Below, in pieces: positions 6,711 through 11,037 of a stretch of DNA of 13,554 nt. The DNA lies in assembly GCA_030066475.1 (NCBI GenBank), contig JASJBO010000151.1:1-13554 (forward strand), written 5' to 3'. Position 1 is the stretch's first letter. Each line of letters begins with the position of its first letter. Origin of the DNA: Myxococcota bacterium (GTDB lineage: Bacteria; Myxococcota_A; UBA9160; PR03). The position numbers and the translations under genes are program-made. The notes beneath the pieces were generated by a model. That model did no database searches. It was not told where the DNA came from and saw only the letters and a list, made by a program, of their open reading frames with translations.

Positions 6711-7379
6711 ATGAGCTGGATGCAGAACCTCTTCCGCAGCTCGCCCGTGAAGCCGATGCAGGAGCACATGCGCATCGTGGTCGCGTGCGCGCGCAAGATG
6801 CCGGCGCTGATCGAGGCGATGATCGCGGGCGACATGGATCGCGTGCGCTCGGTGCGCGCCGAGATCGACGAGCTCGAGCACGAAGCCGATCGCATGAAGA
6901 ACGAGATCCGCGCCCACCTGCCGCGCCGCCTGCTGATGGCCGTGGACCGCCGCGACATGCTCGAGATCCTCGACGCGCAGGACAGCATCGCCGACACCGT
7001 GCAGGACGTAGCGGGGCTGGCCGACCAGCGCGCCATGACCGTCCCCGAGACCCTCGCCGACCCGCTCCGCGAGCTGGTCGCCAAGGTCGTCGCGACCTGC
7101 GAGCAGGCCGAGCTGGTGATCAACGAGCTGGACGAGCTGGTCGAGACCGGTTTCAAGGGCCGCGAGGTGGGCCGGGTCGAGGAGATGATCGAGTCGCTCG
7201 GCCGCATCGAGACCGACACCGATGCCATCGCCGAGAACCTGGCGCGCCGGCTGTTCGCCATCGAGTCCGAGCTCGGGGTGGGCACGATCTTCTGGTACGA
7301 GCTGATCGGCTGGATCGCCGACGTGGCGGACTACGCGGAGCGGGTGGGCAACCGGCTCCGGCTGCTGATCGCGAGCTGA
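6711..7379 (+). CDS. PhoU-like DUF47 protein (YkaA type, TIGR00153), PiT partner
   Basis: A 222-residue all-helical cytoplasmic protein of the DUF47/PhoU-related family. Members are found beside PiT transporters in many bacteria and are thought to modulate phosphate uptake. Two three-helix repeats are visible. The first carries E-L-E-H-E-A-D (54-60) and L-D-A-Q-D-S-I-A-D (88-95). The second carries R-I-E-T-D-T-D (165-171) and the family C-terminal stretch E-L-I-G-W-I-A-D-V-A-D-Y-A-E (197-210). The acidic positions match the E-x-x-x-D metal-cluster pattern of PhoU. The length is normal for the family. The ATG is 1 bp after the pit stop, with GGGAG 6 nt upstream. It ends 33 bp before the convergent GMC small-subunit gene; a 5-6 bp inverted repeat there has no T-tract. 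Confidence 0.94.
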   Translation: MSWMQNLFRSSPVKPMQEHMRIVVACARKMPALIEAMIAGDMDRVRSVRAEIDELEHEADRMKNEIRAHLPRRLLMAVDRRDMLEILDAQDSIADTVQDVAGLADQRAMTVPETLADPLRELVAKVVATCEQAELVINELDELVETGFKGREVGRVEEMIESLGRIETDTDAIAENLARRLFAIESELGVGTIFWYELIGWIADVADYAERVGNRLRLLIAS

Positions 7380-7412
7380 CCGCAGCCCGGCACCTCCGCC
7401 CCCAAGAGGTCG

Positions 7413-8042
7413 CTAGGTGCTGTCCGGCTTGCGAGGCAGCGCCTCCCCCCAGACCGAATCGACCGTCGCCGCTCCCGCCATCTGGTCTCGCGTGTACCCG
7501 CCCAGGCGATGGCGCCCGCCCGGGTAGCCGAGCACGCGCCAGCCCGCGAACGAGCGGTTGCCGCCGTACTGGGGCTCCGCGAGGAAGCCCCAGACCGTGT
7601 GGGTCCAGATCTGGTCGAAGAACGCGTCGGGCTTCGGGTCGCCCGCGGGCCAGCCGCTGGCCTTGCCGTCCTCGACGGCGGCGAGCACGCCGTCCTGCTG
7701 CGCGGGCGTGAGCGCGACGAAGGTCTTGCCCGCGCGCGCCTTCGCCGCGGCGTCGACGCCGCGCAGACCGGCGCGGTACAGCGGCGCCAGCGCCGCGTCC
7801 TCGTGGGCCAGCGCCTTGTCGATGAAGTTGACGCAGCCCGCCTCGCGGGCGCCCGGCTCGTGGTCGGTCGGGATGAGGCGCGCGGTGATCGCCTCCACCG
7901 TCTTCCACTCCGCGGGCGAGAGCACCGCCGGCTCCTCCGAGGCGGCGGCGGCGGCGAGCGCGCGCGGCAGGTGGAGCGCGGCCGCGGCGCCGCCGCTCAG
8001 CCAGAGTCCTCGGGCGAGCAGTCGCCGGCGAGAGATCGTCAC
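7413..8042 (-). CDS. Gluconate 2-dehydrogenase subunit 3 family protein (Tat-exported GMC small subunit)
   Basis: The 209-residue product is the small (gamma-type) partner of a membrane-bound GMC dehydrogenase. It starts with a twin-arginine signal, S-R-R-R-L-L-A at 4-10, then a hydrophobic Ala/Leu/Gly region to about residue 34, so it should be exported folded, carrying the FAD subunit with it. Family marks are L-I-P-T-D near 56-60, G-A-R-E-A-G-C-V-N-F-I-D near 64-75, and W-G-F-L-A-E-P-Q-Y-G-G-N-R near 151-163, followed by G-W-R-V-L-G-Y-P-G. GTG 8042 is chosen because it overlaps the FAD-subunit stop by 4 nt (GTGA), implying coupled translation and stoichiometric production. The frame remains open through the FAD gene upstream, but that part is a shadow. 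Substrate cannot be assigned. Confidence 0.93.
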   Translation of the reverse strand: MTISRRRLLARGLWLSGGAAAALHLPRALAAAAASEEPAVLSPAEWKTVEAITARLIPTDHEPGAREAGCVNFIDKALAHEDAALAPLYRAGLRGVDAAAKARAGKTFVALTPAQQDGVLAAVEDGKASGWPAGDPKPDAFFDQIWTHTVWGFLAEPQYGGNRSFAGWRVLGYPGGRHRLGGYTRDQMAGAATVDSVWGEALPRKPDST

Positions 8043-9703
8043 AGGTTCTGCCTCTTCGCCTCGGCCACGAAGTGGTCGGCGACGCGGTATGCGTTGGCCA
8101 GGATGGTGAGGGTCGGGTTGTAGCCGCCCGAGGTCGGGAAGACGCTGCCGTCGACGACCCACAGGTTGGGCACCTCGTGCGCGCGACACCAGCGGTCGAC
8201 CACCGAGGCCTGCGGGTCGTCGCCCATGCGGCACGAGCCGTGGAAGTGCGCGCCGGCGCCCTTCATCGGCTCGTCCGGCTTCAGCGAGGTGAGGTGGGGA
8301 ACCTGGGGCTCCCAGATCCGCTGGCCGCCGGCGGCCTCGGCGATCTCGCGCATCTTGCGCCCGGTCCAGGCGAGCATGGCCAGGTCGTTGGGGTGCTGGC
8401 GATGCGTGATGCGCGGCACCGCCAGGCCGTGCCGATCGCGCACGGTCGGGTCGAGGTCGACCTGGTTCGTCTCCATCGGCAGGTCCTCGAGGATCGAGGC
8501 CATGCCCACCACGCGCGGGAAGGTGCGCAGGTAGTCCTTGAAGCCGCTGCCCCACTGGCGCTCGAGCCCGGGAAAGCCCCCGCCTGCCGTGGCGTGCGCG
8601 ATCGGCAGCTTGTTGCCGAAGTTGCACTCGCCGACCACGCCGCCTCGGATGAAGCCGCGCTTCGGATCGCTGCGGTGGAAGTCGTCGACGGCGCCGTGCG
8701 TCTCGAGTCCGGTCCACGACATCGACGGCTCGTCGATCAGGTAGTGCACCAGGTTGTGCACGTGGAAGGTCAGGTGGCGGCCCACCTGGCCGCTCCCGTT
8801 CGCGAGGCCGTCGGGGAACTGCGGCGAGGTCGAGAGCCGCAGCAGGTGCGGCGTGCCGATGGCGCCGCCGGCCACGACCACCTGGCGCGCGCGCACCTCG
8901 TGGGCGTTGCCGTCTCGGTCGAGGTAGCGGGCACCCCGCACACGTCCGTCGTCGCCCACCGGGATCTCGTAGACCATCGCGTCCGGGCGCAGGTCGAGGC
9001 GTCCGGTGCCCAGCGCCATCGGGATCAGCACCGAGAAGGGTGTGGCCTTGGCGTGGATGGGACAGCCGAACTGCTGGCAGGCGCCGCCGTACATGCAGCC
9101 GGGGCGCCCGCGGTAGGGTCGCGGGTTGATCGCCATCGGGGTGGGGAAGGGCGCGTAGCCCAGCGCCCGCGCCCCCTTCGCGAACGACTGGCCCGAGACC
9201 TTGGGCGGGTGCGCCGGGTTCGGGTAGCCCTTCTTGCGCGGGCCTTCGAACGGGTTGGCGCCCGCGCTGCCGGCGACGCCGAACTCCCACTCGGCCTTCT
9301 CGTAGAACGGCTCGAGCTCCTCGTAGGAGAACGGCCAGTCGGCCAGGCTCGCGCCGGCGACCGGCCCCTCCTGCGAGAGCACGCGGAACTCGTCGGGCCG
9401 GAAGCGCCAGCTCCACGCCGCCCAGTGCGTCATGGTGCCGCCCACGCAGTGGGCGATGGCGTTGAAGCGTCCGGTCTCGGTGGGCGATTCGGCGTCGGGG
9501 CGCCAGGTCTCGAGCTGGTCGGGCGAGAAGAGGGTGTCGCGCCACATCACCGCCAGCTCGTCGTCGGTGAACTGGCTGGTCTCGAGCCTGGGGCCGCGCT
9601 CGAGCGCCACCACGCTCAGCCCGGCTGCGGTCAGCTCCTTCAGCATCACGCCGCCGCCGGCCCCGGTCCCGATCACGCAGACGTCGAAGATCTCGCTCGC
9701 CAC
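8039..9703 (-). CDS. GMC-family FAD-dependent dehydrogenase, catalytic subunit
   Basis: A 554-residue GMC oxidoreductase (BetA/COG2303; gluconate 2-dehydrogenase or FAD-glucose dehydrogenase alpha-subunit type) that oxidises an alcohol or sugar with FAD. The Rossmann motif is G-T-G-A-G-G at 12-17, with the adenine-ribose acid E35. The C-terminal active site has the pair H486/H488 in A-H-F-H-G-S-C-R-M-G, with N529 in G-Y-N-P-T-L-T-I. Cys203, Cys209 and Cys214 lie in a flexible segment like the hinge that holds a 3Fe-4S cluster in FAD-glucose dehydrogenase. It has no signal of its own and probably rides the Tat signal of subunit 3, encoded next with a 4-nt overlap. GTG start; GGGGAGA lies just upstream. 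The expected cytochrome c subunit gene is not adjacent. Substrate unknown. Confidence 0.94.
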   Translation of the reverse strand: MASEIFDVCVIGTGAGGGVMLKELTAAGLSVVALERGPRLETSQFTDDELAVMWRDTLFSPDQLETWRPDAESPTETGRFNAIAHCVGGTMTHWAAWSWRFRPDEFRVLSQEGPVAGASLADWPFSYEELEPFYEKAEWEFGVAGSAGANPFEGPRKKGYPNPAHPPKVSGQSFAKGARALGYAPFPTPMAINPRPYRGRPGCMYGGACQQFGCPIHAKATPFSVLIPMALGTGRLDLRPDAMVYEIPVGDDGRVRGARYLDRDGNAHEVRARQVVVAGGAIGTPHLLRLSTSPQFPDGLANGSGQVGRHLTFHVHNLVHYLIDEPSMSWTGLETHGAVDDFHRSDPKRGFIRGGVVGECNFGNKLPIAHATAGGGFPGLERQWGSGFKDYLRTFPRVVGMASILEDLPMETNQVDLDPTVRDRHGLAVPRITHRQHPNDLAMLAWTGRKMREIAEAAGGQRIWEPQVPHLTSLKPDEPMKGAGAHFHGSCRMGDDPQASVVDRWCRAHEVPNLWVVDGSVFPTSGGYNPTLTILANAYRVADHFVAEAKRQNL

Positions 9704-9730
9704 GCTCTCCCCGCGCTGGCGCGCATTGTC

Positions 9731-9922
9731 TCACGTCCGGCCCGGGGAGGGGCAGGTGTTTTGCGACGACGCGAAGCAGACCACCGTGATCGCGACCGCT
9801 GGGCATCGCGCGTCGAGCTTGCGGTAGCCGTGGCGCTGGTCGCCGCGGAACAGCAGGGAGTCGCCCGGCCCGAGCTGCCAGCGCTCACCCGAGGCGGTCA
9901 GCTCGATGCGCCCGCGCTCGCA
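9731..9922 (-). pseudogene. C-terminal remnant of a cupin-domain protein
   Basis: Read on the minus strand, this stretch encodes about 63 residues ending at TGA 9733-9731. They match the second half of a cupin_2 barrel: G-R-I-E-L-T-A-S-G, then W-Q-L-G-P-G-D-S-L-L-F, then R-H-G-Y-R-K-L. The G-D and the downstream H are the usual cupin positions, and this arrangement is common in HTH-XRE/cupin regulators. There is no ATG, GTG or TTG in the open frame before the homology, and the frame closes at 9965-9967, inside the start of the oppositely oriented oxidoreductase gene. The first half of the barrel and any DNA-binding domain are missing, so it looks like a decayed or truncated gene, 27 bp upstream of the GMC unit. 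Family assignment is by eye. Confidence 0.6.
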
Positions 9923-9930
9923 GGTCCTGG

Positions 9931-9942
9931 TAGCATCCGGAG
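9931..9942 (+). promoter_or_regulatory. Possible -10 box and Shine-Dalgarno of the MDR oxidoreductase gene
   Basis: TAGCAT at 9931-9936 resembles a -10 hexamer, but it is only 13 nt from the start codon and I see no convincing -35. GGAG at 9939-9942, 6 nt before ATG 9949, is a plausible ribosome binding site and supports this start. The promoter part is weak. Confidence 0.35.
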
Positions 9943-9948
9943 CCGACG

Positions 9949-10935
9949 ATGCGAGCCTGGCAGATCACGGAGCACGGAGAGCCCCGCGACGCGCTGCGGC
10001 TGCTGCCCGACGCGGAGCTTCCCGAGCCCGCTCCGGGACAGCTCCGGGTGCGCGTGCACGCGAGCGCCGTCGGCTTCCCCGACGTGGCGATGTGTCGGGG
10101 GTCGTACGTGCTCTCGCCGCCGCTGCCCTTCACGCCCGGTCAGGAGGTCGCCGGCGTCGTCACCGCAGCGGGCGAGGGCGCCCGGGCGCGCGTCGGCGAT
10201 CGCGTGATGGCGGTCGCGTCGTTCTTCCTCGGACACGGCAGCTTCGCCGAGGACTGCTGGGCGCTCGACGACTTCGCGTTCCCGGTTCCCGAGGAGATGG
10301 GCGACTCCGAGGCCGCGGGGTTCGTGATCCCGTTCCACACGGCCTACGTCGCGTTGCTGCGCCGCGCGCGGCTCGAGGCGGGCGAGACCGTGCTCGTGCT
10401 GGGCGCGGCGGGCGGCTCGGGCTCGGCCGCGGTCCAGCTCGCGCGCGCGTCCGGCGCGCGCGTGATCGCCACGGCGGGCGGGCCCGAGAAGGCGGAGCAC
10501 TGCGCCGGGCTCGGCGCGCACGACGTGATCGACTACCGCGCGCAGGACATCGCCGAGGCCGTGCGCGACGCCACGCAGGGGCGCGGCGCCGAGGTCGTGT
10601 TCGACGCCGTGGGCGGTGCCGCCTTCGACGCCGCCACCCGCTGCATCGCGCACGAGGGGCGCCTGCTCGTGGTGGGCTTTGCCAGCGGGAGCTGGGGCCG
10701 GCCGCGCCCCGAGCATCTCGTCGAGCGCAACTACTCGCTCGTGGGCGTGATCCCGAGCGCCTACGACCGCGGGTTCCGCGAGCAGGCGCAGGAGCGCCTG
10801 CTCGAGCACTGGCGCGCGGGGCGGCTGCGTCCGGTCGTGCACGACGAGGTCGCGTTCGAGGCGCTTCCGGCGGGTGTGGAGCGCGTCGCGGGCGGCCGCG
10901 CGATGGGCCGGATCGTGGTGCGCGGCGCGCGGTAG
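9949..10935 (+). CDS. Zinc-independent MDR oxidoreductase, NADPH:quinone reductase-like
   Basis: A 328-residue medium-chain dehydrogenase/reductase of the quinone oxidoreductase (QOR) branch, which reduces quinones or enones with NADPH in the cytoplasm. The GroES-like N-terminal domain spans about 1-120, with V-H-A-S-A-V-G-F-P-D at 36-45 and the P-G-Q-E-V-A-G-V-V turn at 63-71. The Rossmann domain has V-L-G-A-A-G-G-S-G-S-A-A-V-Q-L-A at 150-164, the typical A-x-x-G-x-x-G NADPH loop, with Ser where Val is usual in G-G-V-G. Catalytic and structural zinc cysteine clusters are absent, as expected for this branch. It stands alone: the GMC unit is divergent and the following gene is 102 bp away. Substrate cannot be told from sequence; acryloyl-CoA-like or polyketide-type reductases share this pattern. 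Confidence 0.92.
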   Translation: MRAWQITEHGEPRDALRLLPDAELPEPAPGQLRVRVHASAVGFPDVAMCRGSYVLSPPLPFTPGQEVAGVVTAAGEGARARVGDRVMAVASFFLGHGSFAEDCWALDDFAFPVPEEMGDSEAAGFVIPFHTAYVALLRRARLEAGETVLVLGAAGGSGSAAVQLARASGARVIATAGGPEKAEHCAGLGAHDVIDYRAQDIAEAVRDATQGRGAEVVFDAVGGAAFDAATRCIAHEGRLLVVGFASGSWGRPRPEHLVERNYSLVGVIPSAYDRGFREQAQERLLEHWRAGRLRPVVHDEVAFEALPAGVERVAGGRAMGRIVVRGAR

Positions 10936-11037
10936 CGAGCGCCCCGCGGGAAGGGGCAAGGGGGCCCGCGTCGCGTTCGCTGCCTCCCTCGGATTCCGCG
11001 TAGAATGGGACGGAACCTGCGAGCGCGAGGAGCCACC
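10936..11037 (+). promoter_or_regulatory. Intergenic region with candidate -10 box and Shine-Dalgarno for the propeller/cytochrome gene
   Basis: After the oxidoreductase stop, GCCCC (10941-10945) can pair with GGGGC (10953-10957), and CGCGGG (10945-10950) with CCCGCG (10965-10970). These stems are mutually exclusive and lack a T-tract, so a terminator is doubtful. TAGAAT at 11001-11006 matches the -10 consensus at five of six bases and lies in the least GC-rich part of the gap; no clear -35 is seen. GAGGAG at 11027-11032, 5 nt before ATG 11038, is a good ribosome binding site and fixes the start. Confidence 0.45.

Noticed and set aside
3233..7285. 1350-codon minus-strand open frame
   Set aside because: Only its last 563 codons (from GTG 4924) match a protein family. 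The rest is antisense to PiT, the PhoU-like gene and usp, and stays open because of strong GC3 bias.
7389..7420. Possible bidirectional terminator between the convergent PhoU-like and GMC small-subunit genes
   Set aside because: GCACCT/AGGTGC and ACCTC/GAGGT can pair, but the stems are 5-6 bp with long loops and there is no T-tract on either side.
7413..9806. Single 797-residue protein combining the GMC region and the Tat small subunit
   Set aside because: The small-subunit frame happens to remain open upstream through the FAD gene. The Tat signal at GTG 8042 and the 4-nt overlap show two separate genes.
8072..10207. 711-codon plus-strand frame opposite the GMC unit
   Set aside because: It spans the GMC gene in antisense, the cupin remnant and the start of the oxidoreductase gene in a wrong frame; no domain is visible.
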